Shown: in pieces, positions 26,270 through 36,290 of the stretch
Layout: the number at the start of each line of letters is the position of its first letter
Numbering within the stretch: the first letter of the stretch is position 1
NCBI GenBank assembly: GCA_965218775.1
Contig: CBDCLS010000003.1
Location: forward strand, 372,001 to 436,000
Origin: CAUZIZ01 sp965218775
Lineage (GTDB): Bacteria > Acidobacteriota > UBA6911 > RPQK01 > JAJDTT01
DNA length: 64,000 bases
Reading direction: 5' to 3'
Translations under genes and position numbers: made by a program
Notes under the pieces: model-generated
What the model was told of the DNA's origin: nothing
The model's database searches: none
What the model saw: the letters and a program-made list of their open reading frames with translations, nothing else

Positions 26270-28468
26270 TCAGAAGAGCCGGCCCAAAGAAAAGTAGACC
26301 TTGTGACGGCCAGCTTCGCCCCAGCTGGTGCCGACGAAGAAGGGTCCGATCAGGGTTTCGGCAACCACTCCCAGGGAGGCGCTATTATGATAATCCCTGG
26401 GGCCGGCTCGTTCGAAGACGGTTCCGAAATCATGCCAGCCGGTAACGTAGACTTTCTTTCCCACAACCAGGGGAAGTTCTGCCACCTCGTGTAGGTATCC
26501 GGGACTAACGAGGAAATAGCGGGATCCCCGGAATTCGTCGACTCCGAATGCACCTAGACGGGAGAGTCCCCCCAGGGTGAATTGCTGCAAGGGCGGCGCT
26601 GTGTTTCCAAAGCTGGTCCCCCCGGCGAGGCGCATGAGGATGGAGTTCTTTTGCCCCAGGGGGACTGCATTGGAAACCCTCAACTCCGACTGCATGAAGC
26701 GGGTCGATGCCCCCGGGCTCTTGAAGAACCAGGAACCGCTGAGCTCGAATCCCAGTCCCTTCCTGGGAACGATCGGACTGTCCCGACCGTCGTGGATCCA
26801 GCCCACCTGAGCCTTGCTGATCATGCCGTCTAAAGAAGGCAACAGGGGATCACCCAGGACCACTCTTGCGTCTGAGTAGGCAACTTGGAAGCCAAGGCGC
26901 AGCTCGTCCCGACGGCTTCCCAGGTGGTGGCCCACGTCGAAACCCGCCCCTGCGAATCTGGAACTGTACTGCGCCTGGCGCTTCCCATTCTGGTAAAGGC
27001 TGGTGAGATCTCTCCCGGCGAACAAGTGCGGAGCGAAGAAAAACCCTGAATTGAAGGGTCGGTAGTACTCGGTAGCAAACCAGGGCTGTGAGCCGAGACT
27101 TGTATCTACACGCCACTCGGAGCCGTAGGTGCCCACATCGAAGAACGTTAATCGGCTCTGGATGTTGAACTGCACACTGTCGGCTTCGGAGTTGTTGGCT
27201 AGGAGGGCCAGATTGATGAAAGGGGGACCGTGTCTCTTCTCCTGGCTGTCAATAGCCAGGACGTCCCCTGGGTCTCTTCTTTGGACGCGGTAGCCCACCT
27301 GGGACCAGCGTCCCGATCCCTGGATTCGGTTCAGATCGGATTCGAGCTTTTCAGGATCGAGCTTACTTCCAAGATGCCGTGCCAACCTCTTCCTGGTTTC
27401 GGGCAAGACCCTTTTTCGAGTCCCACTGGACTCAACGACATCAGGCTGGAATTCGTCTTTGCGGCTGCGCGATGCTCTCGAGTCTAGATGTTCACGCCAT
27501 TCCGACTCACTCAGGGAGTACTGCTCGAAGAAGGCGGCATGTTTTTCCGCTGCCTCAAAACCCTTCTCAGCAATGGCCTCCCCCTTGTCGAAGTCGATGG
27601 CGGTAAAAGGACCTAGATCAGGCTCAATAGTCAGCTCCGCCCTGCGGCGGCTGGCGAGAGTGTTTTCGAGGATCATGATGTCAATGGTTTGACTGAGGAT
27701 AGTGACCATGGAAATCAGCTCTTCTCGCCTTTTGAGTGGAGACGACACGTCCACTGCGATGATGACTTCGGCACCCATCTCCTGGACTGCCCCGGTGGGC
27801 AGGTTGTCCAACAGACCGCCGTCCACCAGTAGCTGATCACCGTTCTCTACAGGGGGAAAGGCGCCCGGTACGGCGATGGTAGCCCTCAGAGCCCTCGACA
27901 GGGAGCCACTCTTCAGGAGTTCCCTTCTACCAGTCACCAGGTCGACAGCCGTGCACCGGAAGGGGATTGGAAGTTCGTCGAAGTTGTCCACAGTGGCATA
28001 GTCCAGCGTCAGGCCGTCGATCAGGAGCCCGATGGAGTGACCCGAGAACAAGGCATCGGAGAGTCTCAATCCCTTCTTCCATCCGAGTTCAATGAAGTTC
28101 GGAAAGACTCGACGGTCTCCCTTTCTCCGAAAGCTCAAGTCCTGAAACTGACCACCGGCTGCCAACAGGGTGTCCCACTCCAGCTGACCTATAAGCTTCC
28201 GCATCTCCGACGGCTCCATTCCCATGGCATAGAGACCTCCCACCAAACCACCCATGCTGGTGCCGGCAATGTAGTCCACCGGGATGCGATTCTGATGGAA
28301 CCACTCAAGAGCACCCAGATGTGCAAAGCCCCGGGCCCCACCCCCTCCGAGTACCAGTCCAATGCAGGGACGCTTCTCGGTAGGACCTGCTAGGCCGTTT
28401 TGACCGGTCGTCAACAGGATCACGAGCAGGAAGGGTGCAACGACGCTTCTATGGGGGTATGGCTTCAC
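26270..28468 (-). CDS. Patatin-like phospholipase with outer-membrane barrel (PlpD-like)
   Basis: 732 residues from a GTG at 28468, chosen because it yields a signal peptide (SVVAPFLLVILLTTGQNGLAG); longer upstream reading is not protein-like. The patatin domain spans about residues 35-300, with oxyanion loop LGGGGARGFAHLG, nucleophile GTSMGG and catalytic Asp in LLVDGGLLDN. A POTRA-like linker follows (RLARHLGSKLDPEKLESDLN), then a C-terminal Omp85-type 16-strand barrel (YYRPFNSGFFFAPHLF ... FFVGTSWGEAGRHKVYFSLG). This is the type Vd arrangement that secretes a lipase through its own barrel. It suggests a cell with an outer membrane. Confidence 0.88.
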   Translation of the reverse strand: MKPYPHRSVVAPFLLVILLTTGQNGLAGPTEKRPCIGLVLGGGGARGFAHLGALEWFHQNRIPVDYIAGTSMGGLVGGLYAMGMEPSEMRKLIGQLEWDTLLAAGGQFQDLSFRRKGDRRVFPNFIELGWKKGLRLSDALFSGHSIGLLIDGLTLDYATVDNFDELPIPFRCTAVDLVTGRRELLKSGSLSRALRATIAVPGAFPPVENGDQLLVDGGLLDNLPTGAVQEMGAEVIIAVDVSSPLKRREELISMVTILSQTIDIMILENTLASRRRAELTIEPDLGPFTAIDFDKGEAIAEKGFEAAEKHAAFFEQYSLSESEWREHLDSRASRSRKDEFQPDVVESSGTRKRVLPETRKRLARHLGSKLDPEKLESDLNRIQGSGRWSQVGYRVQRRDPGDVLAIDSQEKRHGPPFINLALLANNSEADSVQFNIQSRLTFFDVGTYGSEWRVDTSLGSQPWFATEYYRPFNSGFFFAPHLFAGRDLTSLYQNGKRQAQYSSRFAGAGFDVGHHLGSRRDELRLGFQVAYSDARVVLGDPLLPSLDGMISKAQVGWIHDGRDSPIVPRKGLGFELSGSWFFKSPGASTRFMQSELRVSNAVPLGQKNSILMRLAGGTSFGNTAPPLQQFTLGGLSRLGAFGVDEFRGSRYFLVSPGYLHEVAELPLVVGKKVYVTGWHDFGTVFERAGPRDYHNSASLGVVAETLIGPFFVGTSWGEAGRHKVYFSLGRLF

Positions 28469-28649
28469 TTTTGGTGCCTCCGTGTCTTGTGGATTCCTGC
28501 TGCGACTGTGCTTGAGGAGTCCCCCGGGAGTCAAACTACCGGGGAAGTAGACCTGCCTTGATTTGTGGCTATCGAAGTTCCTCTGCGTTCCTGTCCTCGG
28601 TTTCTTGCAAGAGTCGACGCTGCCAGACAAAACTTGCTTCACCGACCCC

Positions 28650-28855
28650 GTGGGTGCAGGCGAGACAGTAGGATTGCCCGGACATTCATTGCAAGACTCC
28701 GAGCCCATCCGGGAGACGGCCTGGATCTGCAGCTGCGCTGGAAATCTGGCTCCGACCTGGCTTCCTTGGTTGGAAGGGCCTTACAATTGCGCTTCGTCTT
28801 GAAGAATGCCAGTCTCTATTCGTACTGGGCAACAAAGGCCCTGAACCCGTCTTAG
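28650..28855 (+). pseudogene. C-terminal remnant of a propeller hydrolase
   Basis: Across one frameshift near 28710 the plus strand reads GLPGHSLQDSEPIR, then GDGLDLQLRWKSGSDLASLV and GRALQLRFVLKNASLYSYW. This aligns with the tail of the 20977 protein (GDHLAAEVKWTGQQDLSSMI, IRFRFRLYNARLFSFW). The N-terminal 450 residues are gone. Only 15 bp separate it from the next gene, so the lost propeller gene probably headed that operon. 28469-28649 shows nothing recognisable. Confidence 0.75.
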
Positions 28856-28869
28856 TGGAGGCAGCCACC

Positions 28870-29826
28870 ATGAAGATTCTACGACGAGAGTTTCTGATCC
28901 GAGGGGGTGCAGCCGCCGTGAGCCTTCCGCTAGTGGCGCTGGGAAGAGGTAAGACTAGGGCGGCCGCTCCCATCCCAATCCTGGATATCCATCAACATCC
29001 GCACTTTGACAAGAGGTCGGTGAAACTTCTGATGGTGCACCAGCGATTCCACAACGTCACCACGACCGTACTGCTTCCTGGTGATGGATGGATGTACCGC
29101 AGAATGAGTGGCAATGACGAGGCGTGGAGTCACGTCAGGATGTATCCTGACGAGATCGTCACCTTTTGCAACGTAGACCCGGAGCGGGAGGATGCAGTCC
29201 AGGTCCTGCAGAAGCACCTGGACAAAGGGGCGTTGGGCATCGGGGAGCAGAAGTTCGAGCTGGATGCCGACTCACCTCAGATGCGACGAGTCTACGACGT
29301 CGCCCGAGATTACGGCGTACCTGTCTTGCTCCATTTCGGCTCGAAGCACAACCACGGATTCGAGCGATTTCACAAGATACTCGAGGCTTATCCGCAGGTA
29401 GGCTTCCTTGGACATGCGGGCACCTGGTGGAGCAACATAAGCCGGGACGGGAAACAGAAGGGGCGAGTCCATAGAGGAGGACTCAGTGACAAGCTCCTGG
29501 CCGACTATCCCAACATGTACGGCGATCTGTCAGCCGGCTCCGGCCTGAACGCCCTCAGCCGGGACAAGGATTTCGCAGCCGATTTCGTGCTTCGCCACTC
29601 CCGCAAGCTGATCTGGGGAAGTGACTGTTTCTGCCACGACGGCAAAGGGGCGACATATCCTCCGGGCTACTGCACTGCCCAGCGCTCATTGGATTTGCTG
29701 CGGGGGTATGTCCAGGATCCGGGCATCCTGAGACGGATCACCTACGACAACGGCGCCCGTCTACTGAAGCTGGCCAAGCGTGGCAAACAGCCCCCGGCGC
29801 CGCCCACGAGGTCCAGCAGGTCCTGA
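28870..29826 (+). CDS. Tat-exported metal-dependent amidohydrolase
   Basis: 318 residues from the ATG at 28870. Signal LRREFLIRGGAAAVSLPLVAL is a twin-arginine type. Metal ligands of the amidohydrolase-2 fold: ILDIHQHPHFD, VPVLLHFGSKHNHG, VGFLGHAGTWW and LIWGSDCFCHDG. It is a distant relative of the 24993 protein. The last 15 residues are Pro/Ser-rich and probably disordered. A propeller-hydrolase remnant lies immediately upstream, so the enzyme may once have acted on a product of that hydrolase. Substrate unknown. Confidence 0.83.
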   Translation: MKILRREFLIRGGAAAVSLPLVALGRGKTRAAAPIPILDIHQHPHFDKRSVKLLMVHQRFHNVTTTVLLPGDGWMYRRMSGNDEAWSHVRMYPDEIVTFCNVDPEREDAVQVLQKHLDKGALGIGEQKFELDADSPQMRRVYDVARDYGVPVLLHFGSKHNHGFERFHKILEAYPQVGFLGHAGTWWSNISRDGKQKGRVHRGGLSDKLLADYPNMYGDLSAGSGLNALSRDKDFAADFVLRHSRKLIWGSDCFCHDGKGATYPPGYCTAQRSLDLLRGYVQDPGILRRITYDNGARLLKLAKRGKQPPAPPTRSSRS

Positions 29827-29891
29827 GGTGCGAATAGACCCCGCCTTGGAAAGCGTCCAAAGCGAGGCTCCTTCCACAACCTCTTTAATTC

Positions 29892-31628
29892 CTACCGCTC
29901 GATTTGCTTCTGTATGTTGGCCAGCGCCTCCCGGAGTTCGTGGATCTCGTGCTGCTGTTGTTTGAGTTTTTCGTTGAGCTGGGAAATATAGATGTGGGAG
30001 ATTTCCAGTTCCTCCAGCATTCCCCGACGGTGAGCGCCCACTTCCAGGATCTCATTGCCGTACTCATCTACCCACCGAGCCGGCACGGCCGGCAGATGCT
30101 GCTCCCTCCACATGCGGTCGGCGTGATCCTCGATGGTGTCGAGCGGATAGCCTTCCTGGAAAACGAAATCGGCGTGTAACTCCGCTCCACGGTGGAAGAT
30201 GGCGCCGTTGACGTCGAGTCTTCCCTGGGGACTCACGGTGTTGATCCCCACGAAGCCGGTCAGCTTGTCGATGAAAAGCGTAGACTCTCCTGCTGGGGCG
30301 TTCCCTGCGGCGCTGTCGTATCGGAGAATGTTCAACCCATTGGACACATGTCTCTCATCGTTCTCGATCGTAAATCCCAGCTGGTTGTCGAACGATCGAA
30401 AGTGGATACCCCCTCGAAATCGGTTGCCTCCAGCAGTCCTGAGCGCAAGATAGGTGTCCTGCTCTTCGGCGAAACTCCCGATATTGAGCCTCTCATTCGG
30501 ACGGGATGCGTTATGTCCGAGGAAAGGTTGATCGGCGATGATAAGTTGACCCGTGTTGGTCAATAGCATCCACTCCTTGATACCTCTTTCTTCTCCCACG
30601 GCAAAACGGATATCGTCGGAGCCCTGCAGAAAGTCCAGACCGAAGATACTCCCTTGGAAGCCCCCCAGCCGGATGTTTCCATTGACGTGAAGTTGCTCAG
30701 TGGGCTCCGTGGTCCCTATTCCGAGGAACCCGTTGGCGGTCAGGCGCATCTGTTCGTTTGCGGCAACATTGTCGGTGAAGAAACGGAGGTCGTTGAAGCC
30801 GACCAGGGCATCCACGCCAAAGATGCTGGCATCGTCGGCCAGGCGAATATTGCCGACAGGATCGACAGTGCCAAAAGGTGGTGGCTCTGGAGAGGTGGTC
30901 GCAATGGTGGCGAGAAGATTGGTACTTGCTTCCTGGGTGAGCGCTACCGATCCGACGGGCAGCGGCGAGGAGGAGACCTGTACCGTACCTTCGAAATCCG
31001 TCAACCCTTCAAATAGCTCGGTAAGAAACACCGCCCGCTGTTGCAGGGCGCCTAGAGGGAAGGAGGCTTCCGGCTGGACCTCGTTGCCGTCGCCATCGAA
31101 GATGCGAACGGTGACGTCAGTCCCCTGCTCGGCACTGGCATTGTTAACCGCCACACCCGTGTCGAGGCGCTCGTTGACGAAGCCGAAGAACCGGGATTCG
31201 CTGGAAACGTTACTGGCCAGGACGCCAACGCGATTCAAGCCGGTAATCTCAAAAAACTCAGTCACCGTGAAGGAACTGGCAGCCGAGAGCTTCGCCCACC
31301 CGACACTCAACAAACCATCAGCACCTCCGAACGTCCTCGACTCCGTCCCGCCTGGGGCAACCGCTACCACTCGATCTTCCAGTGGGTTACCCGCCGAGTC
31401 ATAAAGCTGGATGGTGACATCAACCCCGTCCTGCCCCGGGTTATGGATGGAAAAGACGGTGGTCGCGCCACCGTTGACGACGAGCTGCGTGAATTGTTGC
31501 TCTCGGCTTCCGATGATTCCAGCTGCCAGGTTGGTTACCACTAGCAAGCATATGGAAGCCACCACCGAGCTGAACCAGGTGCCATCCCTTCGAACCATGC
31601 CATTCCGTTTTCGGTCTTGTGAAGTCAT
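29892..31628 (-). CDS. Secreted fibre-like protein with coiled-coil C-terminus
   Basis: 578 residues. A signal-like hydrophobic segment (SSVVASICLLVVTNLAAGIIG) follows a short basic N-terminus. Residues 45-250 form two Ig-like beta modules (VFSIHNPGQDGVDVTIQLYD ..., DVTVRIFDGDGNEVQPEASF). Then come motifs GFLGIGTTEPTEQLHVNGNI and GFVGINTVSPQGRLDVNGAI, typical of tail-fibre and surface-fibre shafts that precede endosialidase-chaperone domains. The end is a heptad-rich coiled coil (HIYISQLNEKLKQQQHEIHE...), which probably trimerises. No autocleaving chaperone motif was seen. Copy E of the dispersed repeat ends 49 bp upstream. Role in adhesion or surface display is inferred. Confidence 0.65.
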   Translation of the reverse strand: MTSQDRKRNGMVRRDGTWFSSVVASICLLVVTNLAAGIIGSREQQFTQLVVNGGATTVFSIHNPGQDGVDVTIQLYDSAGNPLEDRVVAVAPGGTESRTFGGADGLLSVGWAKLSAASSFTVTEFFEITGLNRVGVLASNVSSESRFFGFVNERLDTGVAVNNASAEQGTDVTVRIFDGDGNEVQPEASFPLGALQQRAVFLTELFEGLTDFEGTVQVSSSPLPVGSVALTQEASTNLLATIATTSPEPPPFGTVDPVGNIRLADDASIFGVDALVGFNDLRFFTDNVAANEQMRLTANGFLGIGTTEPTEQLHVNGNIRLGGFQGSIFGLDFLQGSDDIRFAVGEERGIKEWMLLTNTGQLIIADQPFLGHNASRPNERLNIGSFAEEQDTYLALRTAGGNRFRGGIHFRSFDNQLGFTIENDERHVSNGLNILRYDSAAGNAPAGESTLFIDKLTGFVGINTVSPQGRLDVNGAIFHRGAELHADFVFQEGYPLDTIEDHADRMWREQHLPAVPARWVDEYGNEILEVGAHRRGMLEELEISHIYISQLNEKLKQQQHEIHELREALANIQKQIER

Positions 31629-31676
31629 TACAATCCCTCCCCTTGGTGAAGCGAAACTAAGTACACTGCTCTGTCA

Positions 31677-31800
31677 AATACTAGATCTTTGGGTCTGGAA
31701 GGGCAATCTCAGAGGATGGCGTATATGTTAATCCGAAGAATAGATGGAACGATTCTCCTTACCATACCGAGGTCCAGCCACTCCCCCGTCGGCACCTGCA
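31677..31800 (-). repeat. Dispersed kinase-junction repeat, copy E
   Basis: Matches copy B over AATACTAGATCTTTGGGTC, GGAAGGGCAATCTCAGAGG and TATATGTTAATCCGAAGAAT. At the far side the minus strand still reads QVPTGEW, a decayed form of the kinase C-terminus LVPTGE-stop. No kinase start remains; the fibre-like gene takes its place. Confidence 0.75.
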
Positions 31801-32037
31801 TCAGGACGGCGTTGGTGAGCGCTCTGCCTCAAGGCTCCAGCCCCATGCGGTGCAGCGGCAGTGGGCAGTCCCCATTCTGGGAGGATCTGTTCTACGGAGG
31901 TGCTGCGAAGTTCGATCAAGGTTATGCCCTGCCACCGGCTTGGCTCTTTCGGAAAGGCAGTTTTTAGCAACCTGGCCCGAGATCCCATCCGAAGAGAGCC
32001 CCTCTATTGTGATCACCCGGAGACCCTTGGAGTGGAA

Positions 32038-35000
32038 CTACCCGGAGTGACCCAGGGACGGTTCCAGCCTGGATGGCTCCCTGCGGCGAACAGTCGCCAA
32101 CCGCTCCATTGTGAGGAAGAGGGTTGGGATCAGGAAAAGGGTAATGAATGTAGATGAAATCAAGCCGCCGATCAGAACCCGGGCCATGGGCACCTGAAGC
32201 TCCGCACCTTCTCCGATTCCTATGGCCATGGGGGTGAGTCCCAGAACCGTGGTGAGTGTGGTCATCAGGATGGGTCGAAGCCGTCGCCGGCCCCCCGTAA
32301 CCAGTGAATCGACCACAGACAATCCATGTTGGCGATGGAGCTGTAAGACGTAGTCGACCAACACAATGGCATTGTTGACCACGATTCCTACCAACATGAT
32401 CAGGCCGATGAACCCCTGGATGTTGAAGGTCGTCTCGGTCAAGAACAGCGCCAATACCACCCCAATCAAGGCGAGGGGGATGGAGAACATGATCAGGAAG
32501 GGATATTTGAATGACTCAAACTGAGCTGCCATGACCAGATACACCAGGATCACCGCGAGGACGAAGCTGATCTGCAGCAGAAAAGTTGCCTCCTCTTGCT
32601 CTTCCCATTCGCCGGAGAACACAAGCGCGATGTCGGGAGATGTCACCAGCGGTCGCACTTCTCCTTCCAACTCACGCACGATCGATCCCATGTCGCGGGT
32701 CCCCGAAAGGTTACCCGACACGGAGACGATTCTCTGTTGATCCTTTCGGGAAATCGAATTAGGTCCTTCGCTTCGCTCAAACTTTACCAATGTGTGGAGC
32801 GGCACCACCAATCCAGCTGGAGTCTGGATGGGGATGGCCATCACATCTTCAGTGCTGAGCCGGTCCTCTTCTTTATAGCGAACCAGAATCTCATACTCGT
32901 CCCCTCCCTCTCTGAAATAGCTGGCTATGGTTCCCCCTATACTTGCGCGAACCGTGGTCGCGACGTTTGAGACCGTGAGTCCCATGGTTGCCGCCTTGGC
33001 CCGATCGATCCTGATATGACTTTCTGGCCGTCCTGGACTTCGACTGATGCTGGCGTCAGAAACTCCTTCTAGCGACTCCATGATTCTTTTGATCTGGACA
33101 GCCAAGTCGAAGCATTGGCTCATGTCGTAGCCGCGAACGTCGAGAGTGAGACGATCTCCCTCGCTTTCGGTGGCCCAACGCATGGCATAGTTACCTCCGC
33201 TGGTACGGACACGAGAGATCGCCCCGGGGAAGTCCGCGAACGTCGGTCGCAAGGCCTGGGCGATTTCCTGACTGCTGCGCTCTCGCTGGGCGAGCGGAAC
33301 CAGGTAGGCCCGAACGGTGACGGTATTGGTGTTGGCCGTTCTCCAACCTCCGGCTGAACCGACCTCCACCAGGAGGCTCTCGACTTCGGGTACCTGCTCT
33401 CGCACCATTTTCTCAGCCTTGTGCGCGATCTGATCCGTCACCTCCAACCGGGTCCCTTCAGGCATCTTCAGCCTGATCCGGATCTGACCCTCATCCGTTT
33501 CCGGCTGCAGCTCGAGTCCAATGAATGGCAGCAGCAGATAACCCGCAACCACCAAGAGGACGCTGCTCGAAATGATCAAGATGGGATGTCTCAAGGACCA
33601 TCCAAGAGACTCTCCGTAACTCCTGTCCAATCCGTCCATCCACTGACCACTTCTGTGGACGATCCCATAGATCCAACTCTTGGGATTGGGTTCTCGGACA
33701 CGGATGAACCGGCTGGAAAGAAAGGGAACCAGCGTGAGCGACACGAGGAGCGAACTGAAAAGCGAAAACGACACCACCCAGGCCAGCTGCTGAAACATGA
33801 CTCCCGACATCCCACTCATGAAAACCACCGGCAGGAAGACCGCAATCGTCGTCAGAGTCGAGGCGGTGATGGCCAGAGCCACCTCCTTGGTGGCGTTTCG
33901 AGCCGCTGCTTTCTTATCTTCCCCATCCTGCCGGTGTCGAAAGATGTTCTCGAGTACGACAATCGCATTGTCGACGAGCACACCCACCCCCAGTGCGAGC
34001 CCTCCGAAAGTGATGACGTTCAGCGTAAATCCGCTGAAATACATCAGCCCGAAGGCGGCCAACACCGAGATAGGTATCGAGATGGCAACGACCAGCATGC
34101 TGCGGAAATTCCGGAGGAATATCAGGAGAATAAAAACTGCCAGAAGGGAGCCGTAAAGGGCGGCGTCCCGAACATTCGCCACAGCCCTAGAGATGAATTT
34201 TGCCGTGTCGTAGAGGGCGTAGATTCGGACCTGTGGATAGTCGCGATTGATTCTTTCGATCTCCTCCTCTACGTCCTGCGACACCTGGACGGTGTTGGCT
34301 CCTGACTGCTTGCGGACGCCCATCCGCATTCCAGGGACGCCATTGACACGAACCAGATTTCGAATCTCCTGATGGCTGTCTTCGACCCTGGCTACGTCCT
34401 TGATGTAGATGGGCGTTCCCTGTCGGATGGTCACCATGGTTCGACGGATCTCGTCCAGGGACGCGTACTCGCCCTCGGTTCGCATCAGGACTTCAAAGGT
34501 ATCTTCGACGACGTGACCGGCGGGCTCATTTAGATTCTCTCGGCGCACTGCCGTCATGACCTGGGCCGGGCTGATTCGCAGCGTGTGCATCTTGGCGCGA
34601 TCCATCACGACGTGGATCTCACGCTCCAGCCCTCCCCAGATATCCGCCTGGGCGACTCCTGGAATTCTCTCGAATCGGTACTGAATCTGCTTTTCCGCAA
34701 ACTCACGCAGGTCTCTGGGATGCATTTCGCTGGAAACCCCCAGAAACATGATCGGGAAGATGCTGAGATCGTACTTGTACAAGGTCGGGGGGTCGGCATC
34801 TTCTGGAAGCTGCCCTCGGATGCGATCAATCCTTGTGCGTAGCTCGTCGGCGGCCGAGTCCAGATCGATGCCCCACTCGAAAGAGACACGAACCCGGCTG
34901 GTTCCTTCCGAAGACTGCGAAGTCAATTCCTTGATGCCAGGGGTGGAGGCCAGTGTTCGTTCCAGCGGAATGCTGATCAGCTCTTCCATCTCCTGAGGTC

Positions 35001-35163
35001 CCACGCCTTCGTATCTCGTGGTGACGCTGATGGTAGGAAAAGAGACATCCGGCATCAGGTCAACTGGGAGGTGAACGAACGAAACTCCGCCCATCAAGCC
35101 CACGATCAGGAAGACCACCATGATGAAGACAGGCCGCCGGATTGCTAAATCGGGAAGATTCAT
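32038..35163 (-). CDS. RND-family efflux pump, inner-membrane subunit
   Basis: 1041 residues, the full length for HAE/HME-type RND proteins, with twelve membrane helices in two six-helix halves. The N-terminus LAIRRPVFIMVVFLIVGLMG and the helix-4 motif GVGVLVDNAIVVLEN are standard; the second Asp of the proton-relay pair is Asn here, common in heavy-metal or lipid-type relatives. The second half carries GIVVNNAIVLVDYV. It exports drugs, bile-type amphiphiles or lipids using the proton gradient. The adaptor gene overlaps its start by 4 nt. No TolC-like outer-membrane factor is nearby. Confidence 0.92.
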   Translation of the reverse strand: MNLPDLAIRRPVFIMVVFLIVGLMGGVSFVHLPVDLMPDVSFPTISVTTRYEGVGPQEMEELISIPLERTLASTPGIKELTSQSSEGTSRVRVSFEWGIDLDSAADELRTRIDRIRGQLPEDADPPTLYKYDLSIFPIMFLGVSSEMHPRDLREFAEKQIQYRFERIPGVAQADIWGGLEREIHVVMDRAKMHTLRISPAQVMTAVRRENLNEPAGHVVEDTFEVLMRTEGEYASLDEIRRTMVTIRQGTPIYIKDVARVEDSHQEIRNLVRVNGVPGMRMGVRKQSGANTVQVSQDVEEEIERINRDYPQVRIYALYDTAKFISRAVANVRDAALYGSLLAVFILLIFLRNFRSMLVVAISIPISVLAAFGLMYFSGFTLNVITFGGLALGVGVLVDNAIVVLENIFRHRQDGEDKKAAARNATKEVALAITASTLTTIAVFLPVVFMSGMSGVMFQQLAWVVSFSLFSSLLVSLTLVPFLSSRFIRVREPNPKSWIYGIVHRSGQWMDGLDRSYGESLGWSLRHPILIISSSVLLVVAGYLLLPFIGLELQPETDEGQIRIRLKMPEGTRLEVTDQIAHKAEKMVREQVPEVESLLVEVGSAGGWRTANTNTVTVRAYLVPLAQRERSSQEIAQALRPTFADFPGAISRVRTSGGNYAMRWATESEGDRLTLDVRGYDMSQCFDLAVQIKRIMESLEGVSDASISRSPGRPESHIRIDRAKAATMGLTVSNVATTVRASIGGTIASYFREGGDEYEILVRYKEEDRLSTEDVMAIPIQTPAGLVVPLHTLVKFERSEGPNSISRKDQQRIVSVSGNLSGTRDMGSIVRELEGEVRPLVTSPDIALVFSGEWEEQEEATFLLQISFVLAVILVYLVMAAQFESFKYPFLIMFSIPLALIGVVLALFLTETTFNIQGFIGLIMLVGIVVNNAIVLVDYVLQLHRQHGLSVVDSLVTGGRRRLRPILMTTLTTVLGLTPMAIGIGEGAELQVPMARVLIGGLISSTFITLFLIPTLFLTMERLATVRRREPSRLEPSLGHSG

Positions 35164-36290
35164 TCTGCCCTCACCTCGTCACCATCGTTCAGATTCTGTG
35201 CTCCGGTGCTCACAATCTGGGCGCCTTCCTGCAGGCCTCTGAGAACCTCCACTACGTCGTCCTCGATTCGACCAATCTCAATTTCCCGGAAAACAGTGGT
35301 TCGGTCACGGGTCAGGAAATAGACTCCCTGTTGAGCGCCCCGAGAGAGGAGTGCAGAGCGGGGGATGCTGAGCGCGGTTTCAGAGATTCTAGCGTCAATT
35401 TTCACGTGGGCGAACATCCCAGGCTTCAAGGTGCCGTCACGATTCACGATTTCGATCTCGACATCGGCGCTCCGAGTCTCAGGATTGAGGTAGGGGCTGA
35501 TGCGCGTGATGGTGCCTTGGTAGACCCTATCCGGATAGACGTCGACGACGATTTCGGACCGTAAGCCCACTCGAATACGGCTGATTCCGCTTTCAGACAC
35601 CGGTACCAGGGTCTTGACCCGCTCCAGATTCAGTACCGACACAATGGGCACGCTGGGATTCACCAGCGCACCAGGGTCGAGATGGCGGATCCCGACAAAG
35701 CCATTCAGCGGAGAGTAGATCCGTGTCTGATCGTGCTGAATCTTGAGCTCACTCAGTGAGGCCTCAGCCTGCCTGACCTGGGCCCTGACCAACTCCAGCT
35801 GTGCCTGTGCGACCCGCATCCTGCTCACCAGATCCTCCAGATCCTGGGTTGCGATCAGATTCTCTTGGTGAAGCTCACGGTAGCGGGCGACCTGGATCTT
35901 CAGGTTCTCGTAAGTGGCTTCTTCGCGGCTCACGGCCGCAGCAGCCACCGAAATAGCAGCCTCTGCACGGTGGATCTGCTGCAGTAGATCCACATCATCC
36001 ACTATCGCCAGCAGCTGTTCCTTGCTGACGCGATCACCCCGATCGACCAGGACTTCACGAAGACGTCCACTTATCCGAGACATGACCTCGACCACCGCCT
36101 GAGGCTTCAGTTCACCCAAGAGCTCGAGATTGGTTTCAAATGCGTGAGGCCGAACGGTGGCAGTTTCGACAAGCAGAGCCGATCCCTGGCCTGGGGCGTC
36201 CATGGACCCCACGGACAGCTCGCGATACAGACGCAAGCCCACCCAGGTCAACAGGCCACCCAGAACCAGAACGAGAATCAGTCTTTTCAA
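35160..36290 (-). CDS. RND efflux periplasmic adaptor (membrane fusion protein)
   Basis: 376 residues with an N-terminal membrane anchor (LILVLVLGGLLTWVGLRLY). Domains in order: half-lipoyl (EVMSRISGRLREVLVDRGDRV), an alpha-helical hairpin of heptads (about residues 105-175), half-lipoyl 2 (IYSPLNGFVGIRHLDPGALV), beta-barrel (VKTLVPVSESGISRIRVGLR) and membrane-proximal domain (ALSIPRSALLSRGAQQGVYF). It links the pump to an outer-membrane channel. First gene of the two-gene pump operon. No regulator gene is adjacent. Confidence 0.92.
   Translation of the reverse strand: MKRLILVLVLGGLLTWVGLRLYRELSVGSMDAPGQGSALLVETATVRPHAFETNLELLGELKPQAVVEVMSRISGRLREVLVDRGDRVSKEQLLAIVDDVDLLQQIHRAEAAISVAAAAVSREEATYENLKIQVARYRELHQENLIATQDLEDLVSRMRVAQAQLELVRAQVRQAEASLSELKIQHDQTRIYSPLNGFVGIRHLDPGALVNPSVPIVSVLNLERVKTLVPVSESGISRIRVGLRSEIVVDVYPDRVYQGTITRISPYLNPETRSADVEIEIVNRDGTLKPGMFAHVKIDARISETALSIPRSALLSRGAQQGVYFLTRDRTTVFREIEIGRIEDDVVEVLRGLQEGAQIVSTGAQNLNDGDEVRAE

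Noticed and set aside
33421..34305. Plus-strand frame of 294 codons
   Set aside because: Antisense to the RND pump gene, very His/Arg-rich and without family motifs.
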